DNA of 64,000 nt from Streptomyces sp. NBC_01255 (GTDB taxonomy: Bacteria > Actinomycetota > Actinomycetes > Streptomycetales > Streptomycetaceae): NCBI RefSeq assembly GCF_036226445.1, contig NZ_CP108474.1, forward strand, positions 7,316,001 to 7,380,000. Reading direction: 5' to 3'. Position numbers and translations under genes: made by a program. Positions within the stretch are counted from its first letter, which is position 1; the number at the start of each line of letters is the position of its first letter. The notes beneath the pieces were generated by a model. The model was not told the origin of the DNA. It did not search any database and was given only the letters and a program-made list of their open reading frames with translations. This document shows, piece after piece, positions 38,437 through 46,450 of this stretch.

Positions 38437-40102
38437 GAGCACCCGCGCCCTCGGCGGCGCACACGACGCCCACCACGGCCACCGCCCCGTACAACGTCCA
38501 GTCGCCCCACCGGACATAGCCCGTCGTCGTCGTCGAGAGCGGCAGCTCGCGCACGGCGACGGCGCTCGCGTCCGTGCCGAGGACGGGTCCGATCCGGCGG
38601 CCGTCGGGACCGTACGCGGCGCTGACCCCGGTGAGCGTCGCATGCACGACGGGCCGGCCCGTCTCCGCAGCCCGAAGCGCCGCCAGGGACGCGTGCTGGG
38701 CGGGCGCCCAGCTCTCCTGGAAAGTGCTGGTCGCCGACTGGACGACCAGGAGCCCGGCACCGTCCCGGACGAGCCGCCGGCTCATGTCGGGGAACGCCGA
38801 CTCGAAGCAGATCAGCGGCCCGATCCGCAGCCCCGCGCCCTCCGCGCCGGCGGGCAGCGTCATCACCACGGGCGCGCTGCCCCGTCGCCGGTCCTCCTGG
38901 GCCGCCTCGCCGACCGACGTCACCCACCCCAGGACCCCGCGCGCCGGGACGTACTCGCCGAACGGCACGAGCCGCATCTTGTCGTACCGCTCGCCGGTGA
39001 GCCCGGCCGGGCCCACCAGGACGGCGCTCTTGAAGATGCCCGGGCGATCGGCGGCGCGCGCGTCCACGTTCACCAGGAGCGGCGCGTCGACGGCCCTCGC
39101 CAGGGCGGTGAGCCGGGCCGCGAGATCGGGCCGCCCGGCCGGATCGGCGCCGACACCGCTCTCGCCCCAGACCACCAGGTCGAGACGCTGCCCCGCGAGC
39201 GAACGGGTCAGCTCCTCGGCGCGGGCGAACCGCCGCTCGGCCCCGTCCGCACCGTCGAGGACCCCCGGCTGCACGAGGGCCACACGCACCGTCCCGCGCT
39301 CGCTCGGCGCCCCGACGCCCCAGGCCGCCGAGCCCGCCACGAGCGCGCACGCGGCGAGCCCCGCGACCCCGACGGCACGCAGCCCCGGCACCGCGACGAG
39401 CAGGGCCACGGCCGTGTTCGCCGCCACCACGAGCAGGCTCACCAGCCACACCCCGCCGACCGAGGCGAGCCGCAGCGCCGCCGGCACCTCCCACTGGCTC
39501 GCGCCGAGCAGCCCCCAGGGCCCGCCGAGGCCCTCCCAGGAGCGGACCAGTTCGATCAGCAGCCAGCCGGAGGGCACCGCGAGCAGGGCGGCGGCGCCCC
39601 GCAGAGCTGACGGCGCCCCGCCGAGCAGGGAGCGTACGAGCCACCCCCACGGCAGCCACAGCAGGCCGAGCAGCGCGGCGAGCGGCAGGAGGAAGACGTG
39701 CAGGCTGGGCAGCAGCCAGTGATGGACGGCGAGCACGAAGCCGGCCCCGCCCAGCCAGCCGTCCAGCCCCGCGCGGCGTGCCCCCGGAGCCGTACGGATC
39801 AGGAGCAGCCACGGGACGAGCGCCAGGTACGCCCACCACCAGAGCCCGGGTGCGGGGAACGCGAGTGCGGGGAGCGCGCCGCAGCCGACGGCGACCAGGG
39901 AACGCACGAGGCCGCGCCGCCGAGCCGGGACGCGGCCCGGGCCCGGTGCGGGCTCCCGGTCGGAGTCCTCCGCGGCCCGGTCCCGTTCCCGGTCCCCGGC
40001 CCGGTCCCGGTCCCGGTCCCGAGCCCGGTCCCGTTCCCGGTCCCCGGCCCGGTCCCGGTCGCGGCCTCGTTCCCGGTTCCGGTTCACGAACGGCATGCGC
40101 AT
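38360..40102 (-). CDS. lnt: Apolipoprotein N-acyltransferase with Arg/Asp-rich N-terminal extension
   Basis: A 580-residue protein. Residues 1-65 are an unusual charged tail (RDRDRAGDRERDRA repeated). About 68-245 hold six to seven membrane segments (LVAVGCGALPALAFPAPGLW). The nitrilase-type catalytic domain (about 255-520) has VVWGESGVG (Glu), YDKMRLVPFGEYVP (Lys) and GPLICFESAFPD (Cys), the complete triad. A final membrane segment and basic tail follow. Lnt adds the third acyl chain to lipoproteins at the outer membrane leaflet face. GGGAGG 5 nt upstream sets ATG 40102. The 3' end overlaps the Gfo/Idh gene by 77 bp. Confidence 0.93.
   Translation of the reverse strand: MRMPFVNRNRERGRDRDRAGDRERDRARDRDRDRAGDRERDRAAEDSDREPAPGPGRVPARRRGLVRSLVAVGCGALPALAFPAPGLWWWAYLALVPWLLLIRTAPGARRAGLDGWLGGAGFVLAVHHWLLPSLHVFLLPLAALLGLLWLPWGWLVRSLLGGAPSALRGAAALLAVPSGWLLIELVRSWEGLGGPWGLLGASQWEVPAALRLASVGGVWLVSLLVVAANTAVALLVAVPGLRAVGVAGLAACALVAGSAAWGVGAPSERGTVRVALVQPGVLDGADGAERRFARAEELTRSLAGQRLDLVVWGESGVGADPAGRPDLAARLTALARAVDAPLLVNVDARAADRPGIFKSAVLVGPAGLTGERYDKMRLVPFGEYVPARGVLGWVTSVGEAAQEDRRRGSAPVVMTLPAGAEGAGLRIGPLICFESAFPDMSRRLVRDGAGLLVVQSATSTFQESWAPAQHASLAALRAAETGRPVVHATLTGVSAAYGPDGRRIGPVLGTDASAVAVRELPLSTTTTGYVRWGDWTLYGAVAVVGVVCAAEGAGALTKPGAGPRGPRARTARGSAGRRAR
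39976..40060. repeat. 48-bp direct repeat in the lnt 5' coding region
   Basis: A 37-bp identical block begins at 39976 and again at 40024, a 48-bp period that equals 16 codons. It is built of smaller ggtcccg-type units. It encodes the doubled Arg/Asp/Glu motif at the Lnt N-terminus. Confidence 0.85.
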
Positions 40103-40151
40103 GGCGGCCTCCCGCCCTAGCCTTCAGTGTCACCCCGTGCGGACCGCCGGG

Positions 40152-40595
40152 TCAGTGGCGGCGCCACCGCTCGTCGACGACGACCGAGGAGAGCCGCCAG
40201 CCGTCGGCGGTGCGCAGCGCCGCGAAGGCGTAGCGGCCGCCGCAGATGAAGTCCTCGCCGGTGGCGAATCGCATCGGGTTCACGTAGTCGGCGCGGACGT
40301 CCGCGCCGTCCCCGGACTCCTGGTAGCCGCCCGCCTCACGGAAGAGGACCCGCCGGTTCACGATGAGGTGCTGGCGTACGGGGAAGAGGGTCATGGTCTC
40401 GGCGAGCCAGTCGGCGACCTCGGCCGCCGGGCCCTCGATCCCGCCCGAGCCGCGGTAGTCGGCCCGGCCGTCCCGGGTGAAGAGGGCCCGGTAGCCGGTC
40501 CAGTCGGCGTCGTCCACGGCCGCCGCGTAGCCGGTGATGAGGTCGTCGATGGCGAGCCGGTCCATCACGGTCGCGAGGTCCACGCGCTGCGTCAT
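40152..40595 (-). CDS. NTF2/SnoaL-like protein
   Basis: A 147-residue protein. The opening helices (LATVMDRLAIDDLITGYAAA, then VDDADWTGYRALFTRDGRAD) and the closing GGRYAFAALRTADGWRLSSV followed by VVDERWRRH match the SnoaL_4/NTF2-like fold. Family members are hydratases, isomerases, dehydratases or ring-hydroxylating dioxygenase beta subunit relatives; none can be singled out. ATG 40595 is used although no Shine-Dalgarno sequence is visible. It is divergent from the flavin reductase gene by 81 bp. Confidence 0.87.
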   Translation of the reverse strand: MTQRVDLATVMDRLAIDDLITGYAAAVDDADWTGYRALFTRDGRADYRGSGGIEGPAAEVADWLAETMTLFPVRQHLIVNRRVLFREAGGYQESGDGADVRADYVNPMRFATGEDFICGGRYAFAALRTADGWRLSSVVVDERWRRH

Positions 40596-40676
40596 CGGTT
40601 CAGTCTCGGGCAGCGGGGTCCCGGCGCCAAGGGGCGTGCGGGCAGCGACTTCCGGGGCGCGGTCATACTGGCGGGC

Positions 40677-41270
40677 ATGCGCGTGAACATAGATCCCGAA
40701 CTGACCGACCGGACGGCCTTCTACCGGTTGCTCACCGCCACCGTCGTGCCCCGGCCGATCGCCTGGGTCTCCACGTCCTCGGCGGACGGGACGGACAACC
40801 TCGCCCCGCATTCCTTCTTCACCATCGCCTCGGTCACGCCGCCGGTCGTGCAGTTCACGTCGGTGGGACGCAAGGACTCCCTGCGGAACGTGGAGGAGAC
40901 GGGGCAGTTCGTGGTCAATCTCGCCCCCGAGGGGCTCTTCGAGCAGATCAACGCCACGGCGACCGACTTCCCGCACGGGATGAGCGAGTTCGATGCCTGC
41001 GGCGTCGAGCGGGAAGCGAGCCTGCGGGTGAAGCCGCCACGGGTGGCCCGGTCGTCGGTGGCGCTCGAGTGCGAGCTGCACAGCACGGTGCGGATCGGCG
41101 ACTCGACGGTCGTCTTCGGCCGGGTGGTGCACGCGGCCGTCGACGAGTCGGTCATGGTCGACGGCCATCCCGAGATGGCGCTGATGCGCCCGCTGACCCG
41201 GCTAGGCAAGAACGAGTGGGGCACCCTGGGCGGCATCAAGGAGATCGCCCGGGTGCCCTACCAGGGCTGA
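40677..41270 (+). CDS. Flavin reductase family protein
   Basis: A 197-residue protein, MRVNIDPELTDRTAFYRLLT. TATVVPRPIAWVSTSSADGT, NLAPHSFFTIASVTPPVVQF and LRNVEETGQFVVNLAP are the FMN-binding split-barrel motifs of the flavin reductase (DIM6/NTAB) family. It may supply reduced flavin to a monooxygenase or act as an FMN enzyme on its own; no partner is adjacent. CATACT (40664-40669) lies 7 nt before the ATG and there is no ribosome-binding site, so a leaderless transcript is likely. It ends 3 bp before uppP on the other strand. Confidence 0.9.
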   Translation: MRVNIDPELTDRTAFYRLLTATVVPRPIAWVSTSSADGTDNLAPHSFFTIASVTPPVVQFTSVGRKDSLRNVEETGQFVVNLAPEGLFEQINATATDFPHGMSEFDACGVEREASLRVKPPRVARSSVALECELHSTVRIGDSTVVFGRVVHAAVDESVMVDGHPEMALMRPLTRLGKNEWGTLGGIKEIARVPYQG

Positions 41271-41273
41271 GCG

Positions 41274-42146
41274 TCAGCCCGCGGACTCGCCCGCGTGCGG
41301 GCTGAGGACGTCCGTGCCGACCAGGATGAACAGCAGGATGCCCAGCAGGATGCGGTAGATCACGAAGGGCATGAAGCTCTTGGTGGTGATGAACTTCATG
41401 AACCAGGCGATCACCGCGTAGCCGACGAAGAACGCGATGATCGTGGCGAAGATCGTCGGGCCCCAGGAGACGTGCCCCTCGCCCGCGTCCTTCAGCTCGT
41501 ACGCGCCCGAGGCGAGGACCGCCGGGATCGCGAGGAGGAAGGAGTAGCGGGCGGCGGACTCGCGGGTGTAGCCCATGAGCAGACCGCCGGAGATCGTCGC
41601 GCCCGAGCGGGAGACGCCCGGGATCAGCGCCATGGCCTGGCAGATGCCGAAGATCAGGCCGTCCTTCACGCCGAGGTCCTTGAGCGTCTTGCGGTCGCGG
41701 ACCACCCGGTGGCGGCCGCCGGCCTCGTCCCGCGCGGCCAGCCGGTCCGCGACACCGAGGACGATGCCCATGACGATCAGGGTGGTCGCGATCAGCCGCA
41801 GGTCGCGGAAGGGGCCCTCGATCTGGTCCTTGAGCGTGATGCCGAGGACGCCGATCGGGATCGAGCCGACGATGACCAGCCAGCCCATCTGGGCGTCGTG
41901 GTCGGAGCGCATCGACTTGTCGGTGAGGGAGCGGAACCAGGCCGAGACGATCCGCGCGATGTCCTTGCGGAAGTAGATCAGGACGGCCGTCTCCGTGCCG
42001 ATCTGGGTGATCGCGGTGAAGGCCGCACCCGGGTCGTGCCAGCCCGCGAAGGCCGCGGTCAGCCGCAGGTGCGCGCTGGAGGAGATGGGAAGGAACTCCG
42101 TCAGCCCCTGTACGAGTCCGAGGATGAACGATTCGAACCAACTCAT
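41274..42146 (-). CDS. uppP: Undecaprenyl-diphosphatase
   Basis: A 290-residue membrane protein with about eight segments. The two signature motifs are LTEFLPISSSAHLRLTAAF near residue 16 and PGVSRSGATISGGLLMGYTR near residue 175. Here the E/Q-rich FLPISSSAHL and PGVSRSGAT boxes build the active site. It converts undecaprenyl diphosphate to the monophosphate carrier used in peptidoglycan and other cell-surface polymer synthesis; the family also confers bacitracin resistance. The gene stands alone with GGGACGG upstream of ATG 42146. Confidence 0.96.
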   Translation of the reverse strand: MSWFESFILGLVQGLTEFLPISSSAHLRLTAAFAGWHDPGAAFTAITQIGTETAVLIYFRKDIARIVSAWFRSLTDKSMRSDHDAQMGWLVIVGSIPIGVLGITLKDQIEGPFRDLRLIATTLIVMGIVLGVADRLAARDEAGGRHRVVRDRKTLKDLGVKDGLIFGICQAMALIPGVSRSGATISGGLLMGYTRESAARYSFLLAIPAVLASGAYELKDAGEGHVSWGPTIFATIIAFFVGYAVIAWFMKFITTKSFMPFVIYRILLGILLFILVGTDVLSPHAGESAG

Positions 42147-42250
42147 GGGGCTAGGGCCGTCCCGTTATGTACGTGTGCGGTCAGAAGGTCGAGCGCAGCG
42201 TACCGTCCCGAAGTGACGAGCCCGGGATCAGGTCCGTGATGCTCCCGTGA

Positions 42251-42712
42251 TCAGGCCTCGCGAGGGCCTGCGGCCGTCCATCCCGGCGCCCGGACGTGCG
42301 CGCGGAGGCTCCGGCGGTCGGCCTCGCCGCCGCAGTGGGCGCAGACGAGCCGGGGGCTGAGGAACTCGCCGCAGTCGTGCTCCAGGACGACGGGGCGGTC
42401 GTTGTCGTTGAGGTGGCGGTCGCCCCAGGCCATCAGGGTCACGAGGACGGGCTGGAGCTCCTCGCCGGCGGCCGTCGCCCGGTACTCGAAGCGCTGCGGA
42501 CGCTCGCTGTACGGCACCCGCTCCAGGATCCCGGCCTCGACGAGCCGCTTGAGACGGGCGGTGAGGATGTCGCGCGGTGCCCCGGTGTTGCGCGCGATCC
42601 GGTCGAAGCGGTGCACGCCGAGGGAGACCTCGCGCAGGACGAGCAGCGCGTACTTCTCGCCGACGAGCGCGAGGGTGTCGGCGATCGAGCAGGGGCGGGG
42701 GGCGGCCTTCAT
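42251..42712 (-). CDS. HxlR-family transcriptional regulator
   Basis: A 153-residue protein, MKAAPRPCSIADTLALVGEK. The HxlR winged helix is complete: CSIADTLALVGEKYALLVLR, EVSLGVHRFDRIARNTGAPR, DILTARLKRLVEAGILERVP, then RFEYRATAAGEELQPVL. A C-terminal Cys/His cluster (HDCG, CAHCGG) may bind metal. Cys8 near the HTH is the usual redox-sensing position of this family. It is divergent from the thiolase gene with ccaactc/gagttgg elements between them, so it probably controls that gene and itself. ATG 42712 is used because the longer frame runs through the promoter region. Confidence 0.9.
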   Translation of the reverse strand: MKAAPRPCSIADTLALVGEKYALLVLREVSLGVHRFDRIARNTGAPRDILTARLKRLVEAGILERVPYSERPQRFEYRATAAGEELQPVLVTLMAWGDRHLNDNDRPVVLEHDCGEFLSPRLVCAHCGGEADRRSLRAHVRAPGWTAAGPREA

Positions 42713-42745
42713 GGGATCAGCGTAGGGCAGGGCGAGAGGGAGGGT

Positions 42746-42813
42746 TTGAAAATCCAACTCACTGGGATATGTTACCGACGAGTGTTGGTCCACTTTTCCA
42801 ACTCAGGAGTTGG
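42746..42813 (+). promoter_or_regulatory. Thiolase promoter with HxlR-type operator
   Basis: TTGAAA (42746-42751), 16-bp spacer, TATGTT (42768-42773) form a plausible promoter. The sequence tccaactca occurs at 42753-42761 and again at 42797-42805, 44 bp apart. The second copy is part of a dyad, ccaactc-ag-gagttgg (42798-42813), which also contains the thiolase ribosome-binding site. Confidence 0.55.
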
Positions 42814-42815
42814 TC

Positions 42816-43985
42816 ATGCGTGACGCCGTCATCGTCGAAGCCGTCCGTACGCCGATGGGAAAGGGCAAGGCCGGGGGAGCCCTGTCCCACGTCCACCCCG
42901 TCGCCCTTCTCTCCCACACGCTGCGCGCCCTGATCGAACGCAGCGGCATCGACCCCGCCCTCGTCGACGACGTGATCGGCGGCACGGTCGACCAGGTCGG
43001 CGAGCAGGCCATGAACACCACCCGCTACGCCTGGCTCGGCGCCGGCTTCCCCGAGTCCGTGCCCGCCACCACCGTCGACCGGCAGTGCGGCTCCTCCCAG
43101 CAGGCCGTCCACTTCGCCGCCCAGGGCGTCCTCTCGGGGGCGTACGACATCGCCGTCGCCTGCGGGGTCGAGTCCATGAGCCGGGTCCCGATGTGGTCCA
43201 ACGTGCCGCCCGGCGCCGATCCCTTCGGGCCCGGCGTCGCCGAGCGCTACCCCGAGGGGCTCGTCCCGCAGGGCGTGAGCGCCGAGCTCATCGCCGCCAA
43301 GTGGTCGATCGGCCGCGAGGCCATGGACGAGTTCGCCGCCGGCTCGCACACCAAGGCGGCGCGTGCCTGGGAGGCCGGACTCTTCGACGCCGAGGCCGTC
43401 CCGTACGAGGGCGTCCGCCGCGACGAGTCGGTGCGCCCGACGACCACTCCCGAGATCCTCGCCGGGCTCCGGCCCGCCTTCGAGGACCCCGGCTTCGCCG
43501 CCCGCTTCCCGCAGATCGACTGGTCCGTCACCGCCGGCAACAGCAGCCCGGTCAACGACGGAGCGTCCGCAGTGCTCGTCATGGCCGCCGACACGGCCCG
43601 TAGCCTCGGCCTGCGGCCCCTCGCCCGGCTGCACAGCTTCGCCGTGACCGGCTCGGACCCGCTCCTGATGCTCACCGGCGTCATCCCCGCCACGGAGAAG
43701 GTCCTGCGCCGCGCGGGCCTCTCCCTCGCCGACATCGACCTCTTCGAGATCAACGAGGCCTTCGCGAGCGTCGTGCTCGCCTGGCAGCAGGAGACCGGCG
43801 CCGACCCGGCCAGGGTCAACGTCCACGGCGGGGCCGTCGCGCTGGGGCATCCGCTCGGCGCCAGCGGCACCCGCATCGCGACGACCCTCGTCCACGCCCT
43901 GCGGGCCCGGGGTGCCCGCTACGGCCTCCAGGCGATGTGCGAGGCGGGCGGCCTCGCGAACGCGATGATCGTCGAGGCGCTCTGA
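42816..43985 (+). CDS. Thiolase-family acetyl-CoA C-acyltransferase
   Basis: A 389-residue protein of full thiolase length. VDRQCGSSQQAVHFAAQG contains the acyl-accepting Cys91, INEAFAS the Asn motif, and GGAVALGHPLGASGTR the His motif. The last motif reads MCEAGGLANAM, where many family members have CEGGGxG, so one Gly is Ala. It would catalyse thiolytic cleavage or Claisen condensation of 3-oxoacyl-CoA. AGGAG 6 nt upstream sets ATG 42816. The gene is probably under control of the divergent HxlR. It ends at a hairpin within the convergent TVP38 gene. Confidence 0.93.
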   Translation: MRDAVIVEAVRTPMGKGKAGGALSHVHPVALLSHTLRALIERSGIDPALVDDVIGGTVDQVGEQAMNTTRYAWLGAGFPESVPATTVDRQCGSSQQAVHFAAQGVLSGAYDIAVACGVESMSRVPMWSNVPPGADPFGPGVAERYPEGLVPQGVSAELIAAKWSIGREAMDEFAAGSHTKAARAWEAGLFDAEAVPYEGVRRDESVRPTTTPEILAGLRPAFEDPGFAARFPQIDWSVTAGNSSPVNDGASAVLVMAADTARSLGLRPLARLHSFAVTGSDPLLMLTGVIPATEKVLRRAGLSLADIDLFEINEAFASVVLAWQQETGADPARVNVHGGAVALGHPLGASGTRIATTLVHALRARGARYGLQAMCEAGGLANAMIVEAL

Positions 43986-43994
43986 AGCGCCGGA

Positions 43995-44768
43995 CTACGG
44001 AGCCGTACCGACCGGCTGCGGCTCCCGGGCGGGAGCCGCAGCCGGGTCCAGGACACAGGCCGGGGCCGGAGCCCGCAGGCCGTGGCGCTTGCGCCAGGCC
44101 ACCACCGCCGCGCCCAGACCCGACAGGACGATGAACCCCGCGGAGAAGAGGAAGGCCGGCGACCCCGGTGAACCGGCCTGGGCGCCGGCGATCACGTACG
44201 CCGCCGTGTTCGGCACGGTGCCGATCGCCGTCGCCAGGAGGAACGGCACGTACCGCATCCGGGAGACGGCCGCGCAGTAGTTGGCCGCCGCGAACGGGAC
44301 CCCCGGGAAGAGCCGGATCGCCAGCATCGAGCGGAAGCCGTGCCGGCTCAGCTGCCCGTCCGCCGCCGTCAGCCAGCGGCCCTTGACGAACGGCCGCAGC
44401 GCGTCCTGTCCCAGGAACCGGCCGAGGGTGAAGGCGATCCCGGCGCCGAGCACCGTCCCCGCCACCGCCGCCGTCAGACCGGCCACGGAGCCGAACAGCG
44501 CGCCCGCCGCCAGGTTCAGCACAGGGCGCGGCACGAAAGCCGCCGTGCACACGCCGTACGCGACGCCGAAGAGCAGGACCGCGCCCGCGCCGCTCGTCTG
44601 CTGCGGCCAGCCCGACGACAACAGCCGCTGGGGCTCGTACAGCAGCACGAGCCCCGCCGCGCAGAGCAGCAGCAGGGCGAGCATCGAGAGCCGCGAACGC
44701 GGCGAGAGCAGGACCTGGGAGCAGCGGACGGCGAGGGAGCCCGGCGGCCGGGGCACGGGAGCGAGCAT
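43995..44768 (-). CDS. TVP38/TMEM64-family membrane protein
   Basis: A 257-residue protein with about six membrane segments. LLFGVAYGVCTAAFVPRPVL, NLAAGALFGSVAGLTAAVAG and the FRSMLAIRLFPGVPFAAANY block are the SNARE-associated (VTT/DedA-superfamily) core, with the conserved Arg in AIRLFPG. The family is linked to lipid scrambling and membrane homeostasis; a specific role here is unknown. The hydrophilic C-terminal tail (about 225-257) is Pro/Ala-rich. The 3' end holds a hairpin that may serve the convergent thiolase gene. Confidence 0.88.
   Translation of the reverse strand: MLAPVPRPPGSLAVRCSQVLLSPRSRLSMLALLLLCAAGLVLLYEPQRLLSSGWPQQTSGAGAVLLFGVAYGVCTAAFVPRPVLNLAAGALFGSVAGLTAAVAGTVLGAGIAFTLGRFLGQDALRPFVKGRWLTAADGQLSRHGFRSMLAIRLFPGVPFAAANYCAAVSRMRYVPFLLATAIGTVPNTAAYVIAGAQAGSPGSPAFLFSAGFIVLSGLGAAVVAWRKRHGLRAPAPACVLDPAAAPAREPQPVGTAP
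44014..44043 (+). terminator. Hairpin downstream of the thiolase gene, inside the TVP38 coding end
   Basis: Perfect 13-bp stem (44014-44026 with 44031-44043) and a 4-nt loop, 28 bp after the thiolase stop codon. It lies within the last codons of the opposite-strand TVP38 gene, so it must satisfy both coding and folding constraints. Confidence 0.65.
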
Positions 44769-44871
44769 TCGGGGAGAGTAGCGGACGGGTCCGTATGATC
44801 GCCGTAATGTGCGTCATGTCCGTCCGGGCCGGAGCCCGGACCGCGCCGTGAATGGTGACAGGGAGCGCTCC

Positions 44872-45570
44872 ATGACCGACGTCCCCGGCAGCGCCCTCGC
44901 CGACACCGTCCTGGACCGGCTCACCACCGTCTACCCGGCCGCGGGCAACCCCTTCCGGGCGCAGGAGATGGTCGCGTACATGAAGGGCGTCGCCCCCTTC
45001 CTCGGCGTACGGACCCCCGAGCGCCGTGCCCTGTCCCGCACCGTCCTCGACGGCACCCCCCGCCCCGACGAGGACGACTGCACCGCGATCGCCCTGCGCT
45101 GCTTCGCCCTGCCGGAGCGCGAGTACCACTACTTCGCCGTCGACTACCTCCGCCGCCATGTGAAGCGCTGCTCCTCCGGCTTCCTGCCCGTCGCCCGCCG
45201 GCTTGTCACCACCGTCTCCTGGTGGGACACCGTCGACCACCTCGCGGCCCACGTCGTCGGCGGCCTCGTCGCGGCCGACCCGGCCCTCGCGGCCCGCATG
45301 GACGAGTGGATCGAGGACGAGGACCTGTGGGTGGCCCGCACCGCGCTCCTCCACCAGCTCCGTTTCAAGGACGCGACCGACGCCGACCGGCTCTTCGCCT
45401 ACTGCCTGCGCCGCGCGGCCCACCCCGACTTCTTCGTCCGCAAGGCGATCGGCTGGAGCCTGCGCGAGTACGGCAAGACCGCCCCCGGCGAGGTGCGCGC
45501 CTTCGTCGCCGGGAACCGCTCCCTGCTCTCCCCGCTCTCGGTCCGTGAGGCCCTCAAGAACCTCGACTGA
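44872..45570 (+). CDS. DNA alkylation repair protein (AlkD-like)
   Basis: A 232-residue helical HEAT-like protein. MVAYMKGVAPFLGVRTPERR, CFALPEREYHYFAVDYLRRH, WWDTVDHLAAHVVGGLVAAD, LWVARTALLHQLRFKDATDA and KAIGWSLREYGKTAPGEVRA match the AlkC/AlkD family. The conserved Trp-Asp of the SWWDTVD segment and the Arg in VARTAL line the DNA groove in AlkD. It would excise 3- or 7-alkylpurines. GGGAG 7 nt upstream sets ATG 44872. It is followed by the spermidine-synthase-like gene after 34 bp. Confidence 0.92.
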   Translation: MTDVPGSALADTVLDRLTTVYPAAGNPFRAQEMVAYMKGVAPFLGVRTPERRALSRTVLDGTPRPDEDDCTAIALRCFALPEREYHYFAVDYLRRHVKRCSSGFLPVARRLVTTVSWWDTVDHLAAHVVGGLVAADPALAARMDEWIEDEDLWVARTALLHQLRFKDATDADRLFAYCLRRAAHPDFFVRKAIGWSLREYGKTAPGEVRAFVAGNRSLLSPLSVREALKNLD

Positions 45571-45604
45571 CGTTCCTTACGGGGAGCACCGGCACAATGA
45601 GAGC

Positions 45605-46450
45605 GTGAACGAGCACATCCCCGTCATCCGCGAGGTCGACCAGGGCACCGCGCGCCTCATGCCCGACGTGGACCGGGAGCAGGCGTGGCTCCTGACGGTC
45701 GACGGCGCCCCCCAGTCGTACGTCGACCTGGACGATCCGGCGTACCTGGAGTTCGAGTACGCGCGCCGGCTGGCCCATGTCGTCGACGGCGCCGCGGACG
45801 AGGGCGAACCACTGGACGTCCTCCACCTGGGCGGCGGGGCGCTCTCGCTTCCCCGGTACGTCACCGTCACCCGGCCCGGCTCGCGCCAGGACGTCGTGGA
45901 GGCGGACCGGGAGCTGCTCGCCCTCGTCGCCGAGCACCTGCCGCTGCCCGAGGGCTCGGGAGTCACCGTGCACGGCGCCGACGCCCGGCTGTGGCTTGAG
46001 GCGGCGCCGGACGCCTCGGCCGATCTGATCGTCGGCGACGTCTTCGGCGGCTCACGGGTGCCCGCGCACCTCACCTCCGTCGAGTACGCCCGGGAGGTCA
46101 GGCGCGTCCTGCGGCCCGGCGGGCTCTACGCCGCCAACCTGGCCGACGGAGCGCCCTTCGCCTTCCTCCGCTCCCAGCTCGCGACCTTCGCCGCCGTCTT
46201 CCCCGAACTGGCCCTGGTCGCCGAACCGGCCGTGCTGCGCGGCCGCCGCTTCGGGAACGCGGTCCTGGTCGCCTCCGGCCGGGAGATCGACATCGCCCAC
46301 CTCGCCCGGCGGGCCGCCGCGGACGCCTTCCCCGCGCGCGTGGAACACGGGGCGACGCTCGACCGGTTCACCGGGAACGCGGAACCGGTCCTGGACTCCG
46401 GTGCCGTACCGTCACCCGTTCCGCCGGAGGGCGCCTTCGGCATCGGCTGA
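45605..46450 (+). CDS. Spermidine-synthase-like SAM/dcSAM-binding protein
   Basis: A 281-residue protein. VDLDDPAYLEFEYARRLAHV precedes the Rossmann motif LDVLHLGGGALSLPRYV, then VVEADRELLALVAEHL, GADARLWLEAAPDASADLIV and GDVFGG. This is the polyamine-synthase/methyltransferase-like family. It lacks the typical N-terminal beta domain of full spermidine synthases and has GDVFGG instead of the catalytic D-S-(T)DP region, so true aminopropyl transfer is doubtful. GTG 45605 lies 6 nt after CACAAT and may be a leaderless start. The last 39 bp overlap the convergent MFS gene. Confidence 0.82.
   Translation: MNEHIPVIREVDQGTARLMPDVDREQAWLLTVDGAPQSYVDLDDPAYLEFEYARRLAHVVDGAADEGEPLDVLHLGGGALSLPRYVTVTRPGSRQDVVEADRELLALVAEHLPLPEGSGVTVHGADARLWLEAAPDASADLIVGDVFGGSRVPAHLTSVEYAREVRRVLRPGGLYAANLADGAPFAFLRSQLATFAAVFPELALVAEPAVLRGRRFGNAVLVASGREIDIAHLARRAAADAFPARVEHGATLDRFTGNAEPVLDSGAVPSPVPPEGAFGIG

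Noticed and set aside
39960..40090. Repeat block resembling a CRISPR array
   Set aside because: It lies in the lnt coding frame, has a 48-bp period built from ggtcccg units, and has no unique spacers.
44852..44875. Seven-codon ORF (MVTGSAP) with a stop overlapping the AlkD-like start codon
   Set aside because: The only ribosome-binding site (GGGAG) lies inside it and serves the AlkD-like start, so it is probably chance.
45605..46450. True spermidine synthase assignment
   Set aside because: The N-terminal beta domain and typical catalytic Asp region are not evident, so only a family-level call is made.
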